Shown here piece by piece: positions 1 to 8,010 of a stretch of 32,950 bases of DNA. A program made the translations under genes and the position numbers. The notes below the pieces were generated by a model, which saw only the letters and a program-made list of their open reading frames with translations, made no database searches and was not told the origin of the DNA. The stretch's first letter is position 1, and each line of letters begins with the position of its first letter. The stretch is from Candidatus Bathyarchaeota archaeon. GTDB lineage: Archaea > Thermoproteota > Bathyarchaeia > Bathyarchaeales > Bathycorpusculaceae. Location of the stretch: NCBI GenBank assembly GCA_937873375.1, contig CALMWK010000072.1:1-32950 (forward strand), given 5' to 3'.

Positions 1-1
1 T

Positions 2-655
2 TACGGCGGGGTAGATTGTTTCCGTGTGACTTGCACGGGTATTGAAAAGTTTGCCGAAGGTACAAATGCAATCCTTGAAGATGTGGCTGTTTATGATGCG
101 TCTTTCGGAACGTGTTTTTCATATGGTGGCGCTTTTACTGTTCGTAAAATGGTTGGGCGTAATTTGGGTTATGCGGTTCAATGTTTTCAGTTTTCGGGTT
201 TAGCGTATTTGGTTAACTGTGATTTTGATGTTTGGAGTTTCTACTGGCAGGAGACGCCTAACTCTGGGACAATTTATCGCCAGTACGATTTCAACCTCGC
301 AATCACCGACAAAGACAACGTGCCAGTGCAAGGGGCAACTGTTAAGCTCACGGACAAGGATGGAGCCGAAGTTTTCAGCGTAGCCACTGACGAAAACGGC
401 AGAATCGCCACTCAGACCATTAGCAGAGGCTACTATCAGCAGTCGACAGGTGATGTGCTTCAGGAGTATAGTCCCCACACACTAAGCGTCAGCAAGATAG
501 GCTATCAAATGTACACGAAAAAATTTGTTCTCTCCGAGAAGGCAAAGTGGGAGATAAAACTTGCACGGGCGCAACCGATTCTGCTGGATGTAGGCGAACC
601 CGCCGTGAACCTGAACGCCTCAGACCCTGAAAATAAGCATGTTTTGTCTTTGTAG
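2..655 (+). CDS. Beta-helix surface or fibre protein with C-terminal Ig-like regulatory domain (5' truncated)
   Basis: The reading frame is open to the left edge of the window, so the N-terminus is missing; a GTG at 26 is internal. The first ~80 visible residues alternate small hydrophobic and polar residues (ILEDVAVYDASFGTCF, YAVQCFQFSGLAYLVNCDF), as in rungs of a right-handed parallel beta-helix. From about residue 100 there is a carboxypeptidase-regulatory-like beta-sandwich: NVPVQGATVKLTDKDG, then TDENGRIATQ, then HTLSVSKIGYQ, the usual 'extra component then DxxG' pattern. There is no C-terminal anchor. Such proteins bind or process carbohydrate at a surface, and viral tail fibres use the same folds, so host surface protein and viral fibre both remain possible. 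It lies about 7 kb left of the tail operon, next to secreted host-type proteins. Confidence 0.6.
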   Translation, partial: YGGVDCFRVTCTGIEKFAEGTNAILEDVAVYDASFGTCFSYGGAFTVRKMVGRNLGYAVQCFQFSGLAYLVNCDFDVWSFYWQETPNSGTIYRQYDFNLAITDKDNVPVQGATVKLTDKDGAEVFSVATDENGRIATQTISRGYYQQSTGDVLQEYSPHTLSVSKIGYQMYTKKFVLSEKAKWEIKLARAQPILLDVGEPAVNLNASDPENKHVLSL

Positions 656-733
656 GTTACTACGAGTACGCTGGATGTTGTGGGTTGGCAAGGCTTAAAT
701 TGAAAACGCAGCAACAGAAGAACAGTGGTGGTT

Positions 734-1735
734 ATGCAGAAACGCACAACATGCCTATTCACCATTGCTCTTCTATGTGTTTTGATAGTTTCAGGTGTCA
801 ACTGCACGCGCGTTTTTGCGTGGAGCAACGGAGGCTACAGCGGCGACCCCGCAAATCCAGGTTATGGCACGCACGACTGGATTGCACAGCACGCGTTGGA
901 TTGGCTGCCTGCTGAGGAGAAACAGTTCTTGACGGATAATCTTGCGTGGTATCTGTACGGCACGGAGTTACCTGATAACAGGAACACCCCCGACGGCGTA
1001 GGCGACACCACTAAACATCACATTTACTTTTTTGCCAATGGGTCCTTGCAGGATGACGCCGCAGCTGTGCGGGCTGAAGCAGAATTTGTGAGTGCACAGC
1101 AGTTTTTCCATGCGGGAAATTTGAGTGCTGCGGCTGAGCATTTGGGTATGGTGGCGCATTACTTGGGTGATATGTCGGTGTTTGGGCACATGATGGGCGC
1201 TTCGACTGCTTGGGGTACAGAAGTACACCATAGCGACTACGAAAGCTATGTGTTGCGCAGGACAGAGAGTTACGTGAGCGAGCTTGACAGTTACCTTGTT
1301 TACGATGGGAACCTCACGTTGACTACGGCGTATGACGGCGCGGTGGGTTTGGCGCGTGACACCACGTTTGATTTGAGAGGTGGCGGTTTGAACTGTACTT
1401 GGATGGATCAACACTACAACTGGAGCGATGCGACGTTTAGGAACCGGATGGGTGCGTCGTTGAATTTGGCGGTGAACGCCGTGGCGGATGTAATTTACAC
1501 GTTCTATATCGAGACGGCTGCGCCAAGTCAAACGTCAACCACAACACCGACGTTAACTGCTTCGTCGACACCTACGCCGTCAGCTTCCTCAACGCCTCAG
1601 CCTACGCCTACATCTACAACCCCTGTTCCGGAGTTTCCATCAACTTTGACTATGACTTTGATTATGATGACGATAAGTGCAGGTGTATTACTCTACACAA
1701 AAAAGAAGACGAAAAACCAGCAACACTTCATTTGA
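734..1735 (+). CDS. Zinc-dependent phospholipase C-like secreted, C-terminally anchored enzyme
   Basis: Start: ATG at 734 follows in-frame GTGs at 725 and 728 and gives a compact signal peptide ending RVFA. Cleavage there leaves Trp as mature residue 1; in the alpha-toxin/PC-PLC family the N-terminal Trp is a zinc ligand. Further ligands fit the family spacing: THDWIAQHA near the N-terminus, a KHH pair, H-x3-D-x5-H in AHYLGDMSVFGHM, and H-x3-E in HHSDYE. A catalytically competent trinuclear-zinc phospholipase C/S1-P1 nuclease fold is therefore likely; the natural substrate is unknown. After about 270 residues come a Thr/Ser/Pro linker, PEFPST, a hydrophobic segment and KKKTKN, which suggests anchoring on the outer face of the membrane. 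A TATA-like element (gcttaaatt, near 693) precedes it. It is convergent with the ArsR-type gene. Confidence 0.8.
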   Translation: MQKRTTCLFTIALLCVLIVSGVNCTRVFAWSNGGYSGDPANPGYGTHDWIAQHALDWLPAEEKQFLTDNLAWYLYGTELPDNRNTPDGVGDTTKHHIYFFANGSLQDDAAAVRAEAEFVSAQQFFHAGNLSAAAEHLGMVAHYLGDMSVFGHMMGASTAWGTEVHHSDYESYVLRRTESYVSELDSYLVYDGNLTLTTAYDGAVGLARDTTFDLRGGGLNCTWMDQHYNWSDATFRNRMGASLNLAVNAVADVIYTFYIETAAPSQTSTTTPTLTASSTPTPSASSTPQPTPTSTTPVPEFPSTLTMTLIMMTISAGVLLYTKKKTKNQQHFI

Positions 1736-1736
1736 C

Positions 1737-2111
1737 TTATTCGTGTTCTATGAAGGTTTCTTTTGCTGCTTCTTTTTTCATGTACTCGCGGAATTTTTCT
1801 GCAGGTATGCATTTTCTCAGGTCAGGACAATGCTTAGCGGTGTGGAACTCTAAAGCGTGAGAAATAGGCTGAATAATCTCCATGTTCAAAGAGTACAACT
1901 GCTCCTTTCCTGAGCCTTTGGAGGTAACAAAAACGCATTTTTCCAGCTGTTTGAGGTTAGCAGACACGACATCTTGGCTTTGGTCTAGTATTTTTGCAAT
2001 TTCAGCAATGCTCTTTGGACCGCCCTTTAGGATGTCAATGATTCCTAGACGTGTTCTGTTTGCAAGAGTAGAAAAAAACAAGTAATACGCTTCATTGCAG
2101 AAATCCGTCAT
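1737..2111 (-). CDS. ArsR-family winged-helix transcriptional regulator
   Basis: A protein of about 124 residues with a typical ArsR-type winged helix: FFSTLANRTRLGIIDILKGG, then IAEIAKILDQSQDVVSANLKQLE as the recognition region, then the wing (VFVTSKGSGKEQLYSLN). The C-terminal part holds HTAKHCPDLRKC; its His and Cys residues could bind a metal or respond to thiol/redox state, but this is inferred from composition. ATG at 2111 is preferred over the GTG at 2114. It is divergent from the NosD-like gene at 2290, and the 180-bp gap has TATA-like elements in both directions, so it may control that gene as well as itself. The target signal cannot be told from sequence. Confidence 0.8.
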   Translation of the reverse strand: MTDFCNEAYYLFFSTLANRTRLGIIDILKGGPKSIAEIAKILDQSQDVVSANLKQLEKCVFVTSKGSGKEQLYSLNMEIIQPISHALEFHTAKHCPDLRKCIPAEKFREYMKKEAAKETFIEHE

Positions 2112-2289
2112 CACAATTCGCCCTATATGGCTAATACGGTCAATTGAGAAATAAACCTTGTTAATAGTCTAAATGCAGACGGGTTAAGGCTAAAAAGATT
2201 TGCTTGATTCTCTAAGTTGAGTCAAGAAAATTTAAGTCAATAAACTTTTACAAACACTCTTTTATTGAAAACATATCTCTCTAGTAACC

Positions 2290-4011
2290 ATGCGCAGAAG
2301 CATTGCCTTGGTGTTTATTCTCATCTTAACAGTATCAAGCCTAATGATTGTTAAACTTGCATTGGCTCAACAGTCCACAGTTTACATAAAAGCCACTGGT
2401 GACGTTTACCCCATTGGCGCTCCCGTTCAACGGTCAGGCGACATATACTCATTAACTGATGATGTGTACGGCAAAATCGTCATTGAAAAAGACAACGTAA
2501 TTCTGGATGGCCAAGGACACTCCGTCGTGGGCGGTGCCAATCTCTATAATATTGATACTTCATCTGTGGGAATAGTTTGCGAGGCAAGAAACAACATCAC
2601 CATTAGGGGCACAACTGTTAGGTTTCATGGCTCTGGAATTCAAATCAGCTTCAGCACGAACTGCACAATAGCCAGCAACAACATCACGAGTAACGAATAC
2701 GGCGTTTGGTTATATTATACTTCTAATTGCACCTTACAAAGTAACACCATTGCAGGCAGTTTCCAAGACGCAGTGTGGGTGTACCATTCCTCAAACAATC
2801 ACATGATCCAAAACTCAATCACAGAGCCCAACGAAGGAGTAATTGGTGAACTCATCGGTTTCAAACTTCTGACAGATTCGAACTTCAACTTAATAATTGA
2901 CAACTATATCTGGGCTAACAGCGGTGTTTACCTCAACTCGTCATTTGGCAATCAAATTCTGCAAAACAACATTCAAAGCGGACACGGAATTGACCTAAAT
3001 TTCTCACCAAACAACACAATAAGCAACAATTACGTTAGCGGAATAATAGTCAGCGATGCTTCAGATAGAAATGTCCTCACCAAAAACACTATTTATGGAA
3101 TGGGTGGTGTGACTTTAAACTTTTCATCATACGCAAGTGTTTCCGAGAATCATTTCCTAACCCAAAATCTAATGGATGGAGAATTCGAAGGAATTTTGAA
3201 TATCTACGGCTCTAACCTTGAGCATTTCCTCCACACAATTGACACTTCAAATAACGTCAACGGAAAAACTATCTATTATCTCCAGAACAAAACAGATTTG
3301 CTGATAAATTCCTCTTCATACCCAAACTCTGGATTCATAGCAGTAATTAATTCCAGAAACGTGACAATTGAAAACTTTGCTTTTTCAAACCAAAATGAAG
3401 CGATTTTGCTCGCTTTCACCAACGACTCATGGATACAAAACAACGCGGTAATTAGAAGCATTCACACAATTAGACTTGTTGGAGCATACAACAATGTTGT
3501 CTCAGCGAACACCATTACTAACAATGAGTATGGGTTAAGCTTGGTGCTGTCCAACAACAACACTATCCAAAACAACAGTTTTGTTAACAATTCATGGTAC
3601 GGAATTGGATTGGACAGGTCCAGCACAAACAGGATTCTCAACAACACCATCACGGGAAGCAGATACGATGTCATATTTAGCCACGTCTCGGTAAACAACG
3701 AATTTGTATCCAACAGATTCAACGACCAAACCCCATACTACTACGAGCTCAGTTATCTGGTTGAAGTTGGACAGCCACCTGTCGCTTCACATTCACCAAC
3801 TGAAGAACCAACACTGACGCCCACACAAGAACCAACAACTTTCCCATCATCAAGCCCAACACCACAACAACAAACAGGTGCCCCAAGAACAGCACTTCCA
3901 ACAGAAGTCATTATCATAATAATAGTCTTAATAGCGGTGATAGTAGTTCTTGCTGGAGCAACATTAGTCTTCTACAGAAAAACAAACAGGAAATCAACAG
4001 TAAATAACTAA
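2290..4011 (+). CDS. NosD-like right-handed parallel beta-helix surface protein
   Basis: 573 residues. A signal peptide (MRRSIALVFILILTVSSLMI...) leads into a domain starting KIVIEKDNVILDGQGHSVVG, the classic opening of NosD/PbH1 beta-helix proteins. Many rungs follow with the pattern SNCTIASNNIT / SNNNTIQNNSF, rich in Asn and N-glycosylation sequons. About residues 500-535 are a Pro/Thr/Glu/Ser linker (SPTEEPTLTPTQEPTTFP), then a single membrane span (EVIIIIIVLIAVIVVLAGA) and a basic tail. The architecture says extracellular and membrane-anchored. In this family the helix usually binds or cleaves polysaccharide, but I see no certain catalytic residues. Unlike two neighbours it lacks the PEFPS motif. 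A TATA-like stretch (aataaacttttac) lies 40-50 bp before the start. Confidence 0.85.
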   Translation: MRRSIALVFILILTVSSLMIVKLALAQQSTVYIKATGDVYPIGAPVQRSGDIYSLTDDVYGKIVIEKDNVILDGQGHSVVGGANLYNIDTSSVGIVCEARNNITIRGTTVRFHGSGIQISFSTNCTIASNNITSNEYGVWLYYTSNCTLQSNTIAGSFQDAVWVYHSSNNHMIQNSITEPNEGVIGELIGFKLLTDSNFNLIIDNYIWANSGVYLNSSFGNQILQNNIQSGHGIDLNFSPNNTISNNYVSGIIVSDASDRNVLTKNTIYGMGGVTLNFSSYASVSENHFLTQNLMDGEFEGILNIYGSNLEHFLHTIDTSNNVNGKTIYYLQNKTDLLINSSSYPNSGFIAVINSRNVTIENFAFSNQNEAILLAFTNDSWIQNNAVIRSIHTIRLVGAYNNVVSANTITNNEYGLSLVLSNNNTIQNNSFVNNSWYGIGLDRSSTNRILNNTITGSRYDVIFSHVSVNNEFVSNRFNDQTPYYYELSYLVEVGQPPVASHSPTEEPTLTPTQEPTTFPSSSPTPQQQTGAPRTALPTEVIIIIIVLIAVIVVLAGATLVFYRKTNRKSTVNN

Positions 4012-4102
4012 GAAACCAGAGTTTTCTATAGTTCTTTCTGCAGTGTAAGGTGTTCTTCAGGGAGAACTAAAAGCAACTTAGAATAATTAATTATTGAGAG
4101 AA

Positions 4103-5383
4103 ATGAACAGAACCCTCTTGACGGTAAGTGCTATTTTAGCACTATTAGTCTCTTTAATAGGCACAACCTTTACTTATCCAGTTAGGGCTGACTCTACTGA
4201 TTCTATCCACTTCATTGATTCAGGCGTCACCATTTTCTCCCCAGTAAACACGACCTACTACTATACGAATTTGGTTTTGAATGTTAGTCTGGCGAGTGCA
4301 GGGGTTTTGGGCGGTTTAGACCCAAATATCTCAATGAATTACAGCGTTGATGGCATACACAGCGGTTCAGTTCCCTTGGAGAGCAACCGAGAAATACATA
4401 TAACAACAACGGCGGTTGCAAAGGTTGTTTTGCCAGAATTGCCAAATGGTTCACATTGCTTAACAATTTACTTGTATGGCTTAAACCAAAGAACATATGA
4501 ACCAAAATATCTCTCATTTATCAATACTGTTTACTTTAGCACAGTAGGTAACCCAATTTTAAGTCCAACAACAAGTCCAACATCAATTCCTACGCCTTCA
4601 CCCCCACCTACACCAAGCCCTAGCCCAAGCCCAACTCCTTCACCAAAACCAACTCAAGAACCACGCTTCAGCATGCCCAAAGAGTACCTCAACTACACCA
4701 TCACCACCCAAAACGGCACGGCATTGGCGATAGTTGACGGAACCTACCCAATTTACTGCCCCAACGCAGGCAACGCTGGCAACATATCAATGGTTTACCC
4801 AACCCCACCAGACACAACCAACATCATAATCAAGCTAAACGGCACTCAGCTTAGTTGGACAAACTTCACCGAACAGTTCCCAGATGCCCTGCATCACACC
4901 GCAATCGGCGACTGGGCAATGATTGAAACAGGGTTTAGCCCTTCGGAGTTTTTTGTGCTTTCAATCCACTACGAGCACCCCGTCGCGCGGGTTAACGGTG
5001 GCTACCAGTTCCTGTACGACCTAAACATCATCCCGTACCTATCGGCGTCAAGCCCAAACTCCACAGCCTACTTCAGCCTGAAAACAGAGAATGCCCTGCC
5101 CGACCTTAAAATTTTCACGGTGCCCTCAGATGACACCAGAAACGAGCTGGAGTATGCTGTTCAGAGGCAGGGTGAGGTTCAGGAGGTAACTTTTGCGGTA
5201 ACGTCAGAATACGATAAACCGTTGCCCGGAGATGTGCTGGTGACGTTTTCAGGCAGTGAACCTCAAACCCAAGAACCCCTCCCCACAATTTTGATTGCAG
5301 GTGTTAGCATAGTGGTAGTTGTGGTTGTGTTGGGTGTGGTGGTTTGGCGCAGGAAAAATGTGCGCGGGGACAAGTATGAATAG
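4103..5383 (+). CDS. Anchored surface protein with N-terminal Ig-like domain, function unknown
   Basis: About 426 residues from ATG 4103; an in-frame TTG at 4094 would add three residues and there is no convincing ribosome site for either, so leaderless initiation is possible. Signal peptide, then an Ig-like domain (IFSPVNTTYYYTNLVLNVSL ... LPELPNGSHCLTIYLYG), a Pro/Ser/Thr linker (PTPSPPPTPSPSPSP), and a second domain of about 190 residues (from MPKEYLNYTIT) that I cannot place. One membrane span and RRKN tail follow. The first domain closely resembles the one at the start of the next gene (SPANQTYTTNTLLLNISITY ... LPKLANGSHRLEVYA), so the two look like paralogues by module sharing. The stop overlaps the next start by 8 bp, which indicates co-translation. 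Confidence 0.65.
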   Translation: MNRTLLTVSAILALLVSLIGTTFTYPVRADSTDSIHFIDSGVTIFSPVNTTYYYTNLVLNVSLASAGVLGGLDPNISMNYSVDGIHSGSVPLESNREIHITTTAVAKVVLPELPNGSHCLTIYLYGLNQRTYEPKYLSFINTVYFSTVGNPILSPTTSPTSIPTPSPPPTPSPSPSPTPSPKPTQEPRFSMPKEYLNYTITTQNGTALAIVDGTYPIYCPNAGNAGNISMVYPTPPDTTNIIIKLNGTQLSWTNFTEQFPDALHHTAIGDWAMIETGFSPSEFFVLSIHYEHPVARVNGGYQFLYDLNIIPYLSASSPNSTAYFSLKTENALPDLKIFTVPSDDTRNELEYAVQRQGEVQEVTFAVTSEYDKPLPGDVLVTFSGSEPQTQEPLPTILIAGVSIVVVVVVLGVVVWRRKNVRGDKYE

Positions 5384-6866
5384 AAAACTGTCTGTAACCG
5401 TGTTTGTCCTCTTTGTGCTCTTAGTTTCATTAGCAGCTGAAGCGCAAGTTGTTGAGGTGGCTGAGGCTAATTTTATTCCATACGGAACAGTAACAATCCA
5501 TTCTCCAGCCAACCAAACCTACACCACCAACACCCTTCTGTTAAACATCAGCATCACCTACTCCATGACCACCAACAAAACAGTCGAATACCAAATAGAC
5601 GGGCAACCCCCCATCGCCGTAGCAGGCTTGATTTACAGCGGAGACATACTGTGGCAAACCACAAACACAACCCTGATGCTGCCAAAACTGGCTAATGGCT
5701 CACACCGTCTGGAAGTCTACGCCAAAACAAACACATCACAAGTTTTGCCAGACACGGGCTACGCCAAAGTCGAGTTTACCGTGGATGTTCCTGAAGAAGA
5801 CTCGTGGAAAACAGTGAAACCGATACCTATCCAAGGCGTTCACGGGGCGGCAGTGCTGAACGGAAAAATCTACGCCATAGGCCACACAACCAATCCGCTC
5901 TACGAGTACGACCCCGCAAACAACACGTGGACCTTCAAAACTCAAGTGCCAACATTGCGAGACTACTTTGCAGTAGCCGCCTGCCAAAACAAAATCTACG
6001 TAATAGGTGGCAGAACAGGCAGCGAACCAGTGCACGGCGACGCTATAACCTGCGGCTTAAACCAAGCCTACGACCCCACAACAGGCACGTGGGAAAACAA
6101 AGCGTCTATGCCGACAAACCGAAACCAAATAGAAGCCGCTGTGGTAGAGGGGAAAATCTATGTTATGGGTGGAAGAACCGCAGGACCATACTCCACAGTT
6201 AATACAACAGAAATCTACGACCCCGCAACCGATACGTGGACAGTTGGGGCGCCGATGATTTATCCTGTCACCAGTTTTGCCTCGGCAGTTGTTGACGACA
6301 AAATCTATGCTATCGGCGGTCAAGACGAATTCGACCCCCGCATTAACATTGACAATGTGCAAATATACGACACCGCAGCGGGCACTTGGAGTTTAGGCAA
6401 ATCTGCTCCTGTCACCGTTTGGCAAGCGGCTGCGGGCGCAACCACAGGGGTGGCGGCTCCAAAACGCATCTACGTTATGGGCGGCTCGGGCGGTTTTGCT
6501 GCGGGATTAGACCAGAACTTTGTCTATGACCCTCAAACTGACTCTTGGGCAACTGCGGCACCGCTGCCAACTGCTCGTTATAATCCATCAGTTGCCGTGG
6601 TAGATGACCTGCTGTACATTATGGGTGGTGGTCACGACATGACTTCACTGGCGGTGGTCGAACGATATGCCCTCATAGGATACAATGGAACAGCCATCTC
6701 GCCTGAATTGTCACCCTTGCCATCAGCCCCATCCCCAAGTCCAACCCCTACAGATACCCCTTCAGCTTCACCTACAATCCCAGAGTTTCCGTCGGGTTTC
6801 ACGTTTGCCGTGCTCATCATGGCTGCTGTGCCTCTGGTTATTCTCATGAAAAAGAAAAGGCAATAA
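5376..6866 (+). CDS. Kelch-repeat beta-propeller surface protein with PEFPS C-terminal anchor
   Basis: ATG 5376 is chosen because a signal peptide (MNRKLSVTVFVLFVLLVSLA) starts there and it overlaps the upstream gene by 8 bp; the frame stays open upstream to 5319. After an Ig-like domain (about residues 35-135) come six or so Kelch repeats, each like LNGKIYAIGG ... YDPATDTWT ... MPTNRN, which should close a galactose-oxidase-type six-bladed propeller (about 140-430). No copper ligands of galactose oxidase are apparent, so a binding role is more likely than oxidation. The tail is Pro/Ser/Thr linker, IPEFPSGF, hydrophobic span, KKKRQ, as in the phospholipase-like protein at 734. Together with 4103 it forms a two-gene surface operon. 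Confidence 0.85.
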   Translation: MNRKLSVTVFVLFVLLVSLAAEAQVVEVAEANFIPYGTVTIHSPANQTYTTNTLLLNISITYSMTTNKTVEYQIDGQPPIAVAGLIYSGDILWQTTNTTLMLPKLANGSHRLEVYAKTNTSQVLPDTGYAKVEFTVDVPEEDSWKTVKPIPIQGVHGAAVLNGKIYAIGHTTNPLYEYDPANNTWTFKTQVPTLRDYFAVAACQNKIYVIGGRTGSEPVHGDAITCGLNQAYDPTTGTWENKASMPTNRNQIEAAVVEGKIYVMGGRTAGPYSTVNTTEIYDPATDTWTVGAPMIYPVTSFASAVVDDKIYAIGGQDEFDPRINIDNVQIYDTAAGTWSLGKSAPVTVWQAAAGATTGVAAPKRIYVMGGSGGFAAGLDQNFVYDPQTDSWATAAPLPTARYNPSVAVVDDLLYIMGGGHDMTSLAVVERYALIGYNGTAISPELSPLPSAPSPSPTPTDTPSASPTIPEFPSGFTFAVLIMAAVPLVILMKKKRQ

Positions 6867-6950
6867 AAAAGAAGGGAGGTTGCGCTATTTGCTTCTTTTC
6901 TTCAAGAGACCACCGCCGACAGATACTACGATATTCTTGTTCAGAGAAGT

Positions 6951-7370
6951 TTAAGGCTGGTACTGTTCGGGTCCTTTGTAGTGCCTCGCTTTACCTATCA
7001 AGTCACCGATTAAGAATGCTATGCCAAAACACATGATTAAGCTGACAATTACAGCTGTTAAATTTTCCCCTGCCTGCGGATACATGACCCTGACTACAAA
7101 GAACCATGAAATGAACCAAAGTACAAAGCCGATCGGCGCACCCAGCAAGATGTACATGACTCGGTTTAGCTTCATTGAAGGCTTGACCCGCACATAATAA
7201 GCGAGACCCTCAAAAAGTAAGATAACAATTAGATAAAATGCCGCTGTTTCAACAGGAACATTTCTAGTAATCGGAAGAGTAACACCAATGATAACTGTAG
7301 CAAAAACAATAATCAGCCAGTAAGCGGTCCACCACCGAGGCTTGCTTTTTGGACTTTTTTGCTCAGACAT
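6951..7370 (-). CDS. Four-span membrane protein, unknown
   Basis: 139 residues. After a hydrophilic, Lys/Ser-rich start there are about four hydrophobic segments: WLIIVFATVIIGVTL, AFYLIVILLFEGLAYYV, ILLGAPIGFVLWFISWFFVV and LTAVIVSLIMCFGIAFLIG. The tail is short and charged (KARHYKGPEQYQP). I do not recognise a family. It is convergent with the Kelch gene and transcribed away from the viral tail operon, so it marks the left host/virus boundary. On its own strand a TATA-like tatataaaaata lies about 20-30 bp before the start, consistent with a nearly leaderless monocistronic message. Confidence 0.6.
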   Translation of the reverse strand: MSEQKSPKSKPRWWTAYWLIIVFATVIIGVTLPITRNVPVETAAFYLIVILLFEGLAYYVRVKPSMKLNRVMYILLGAPIGFVLWFISWFFVVRVMYPQAGENLTAVIVSLIMCFGIAFLIGDLIGKARHYKGPEQYQP

Positions 7371-7603
7371 TTTTCCATTTTCCTTTTTATTTTTATATAC
7401 ACTTAAAACTTTGCTTGATTGCTAAGCACAATTTTGTCCTTTATGGACACATTCTTTGACCATGCTCAACTCTTTGGCGTAGTCTAGGAGTGCTACGTAC
7501 AAAATGCTCATCGGGTGCTTCAACAAGTCGTTTTATTTAATACCTACATAAAACGCTTTTTCAGTTAATCCCGTCAGTAATCAGGCTTTATTCTGTGAAA
7601 ATT

Positions 7604-7645
7604 CCTTAAATCTTGTGTATTCACCTGTTTTGGGTGTGAAGGTGA
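7604..7645 (+). promoter_or_regulatory. Promoter and ribosome site of the viral neck-tail operon
   Basis: A TATA-like ccttaaat at 7604-7611 would place the transcription start near 7635. A strong Shine-Dalgarno-type gaaggtga at 7638-7645 sits six bases before a TTG start at 7652. I see no other gene between 7371 and 7651. A second AT-rich element (gttttatttaatacc, about 7529-7543) may be an alternative promoter. Spacing rules for archaeal TATA boxes are established knowledge; assignment here is by eye. Confidence 0.45.
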
Positions 7646-7651
7646 ACCTGT

Positions 7652-8005
7652 TTGGCAAACGTATCCCTCAGCGACGTGCGTGACGCCATCAATGTTAGCG
7701 TTGCGGATGTTCCCGATGTTAAGCTTCAGAAAATGGTTAAACGCGCAGCGGTCACGCTGGAACTTGAACTGGGCAAACCAGTTGACTCTGCGGACTGCAC
7801 GGATGCGGAGAAAGAGTGCATTGTTTTGTTGGCGGCGGTTTACGTGGTTTGCTACTTGACGGGTGGTTCCGCGGTGGGTTTGAGTTTTAGTGTGGGTGAC
7901 CAGAATGTGAGTGTGTTGGATAAGGCGCCGCCTCTGTGCGTGTTGCAGCAAGAACTGGAACGCTTGTTGAATGCGTTGAAGCCGCCAGTTGTGGGGAGCG
8001 CCTGA
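7652..8005 (+). CDS. Head-tail connector (adaptor)-like protein
   Basis: 117 residues, starting with TTG behind a good ribosome site. The predicted content is mostly helical: SLSDVRDAINVSVADVPDVKLQKMVKRAAVTLELELG, then CTDAEKECIVLLAAVYVVCYLTGG, then a beta-rich SVGLSFSVGDQNVSV-like turn and a final helix. This helix-hairpin-helix plan and its place first in a neck-tail gene row fit the HK97 gp6/SPP1 gp15 adaptor ring that sits under the portal. The match is by size, position and pattern, not by a diagnostic motif. The next gene starts 5 bp after its stop. Confidence 0.5.
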   Translation: MANVSLSDVRDAINVSVADVPDVKLQKMVKRAAVTLELELGKPVDSADCTDAEKECIVLLAAVYVVCYLTGGSAVGLSFSVGDQNVSVLDKAPPLCVLQQELERLLNALKPPVVGSA

Positions 8006-8010
8006 AAGCT

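Noticed and set aside
968-1531. 187-codon minus-strand frame opposite the phospholipase-like gene
   Set aside because: The plus-strand gene has signal peptide, zinc ligands and anchor; the reverse frame shows no domain or ribosome site.
2290-4011. Repeated AAC/ACC-rich units looking like a DNA repeat array
   Set aside because: They are codons for Asn/Thr-rich beta-helix rungs, not a CRISPR or satellite; no regular spacer length exists. No CRISPR array was seen anywhere in the window.
7470-7500. cgtag ... ctacg inverted repeat left of the tail operon as an attachment site
   Set aside because: Only five base pairs, and no matching copy was found near the right end at 23.8 kb.
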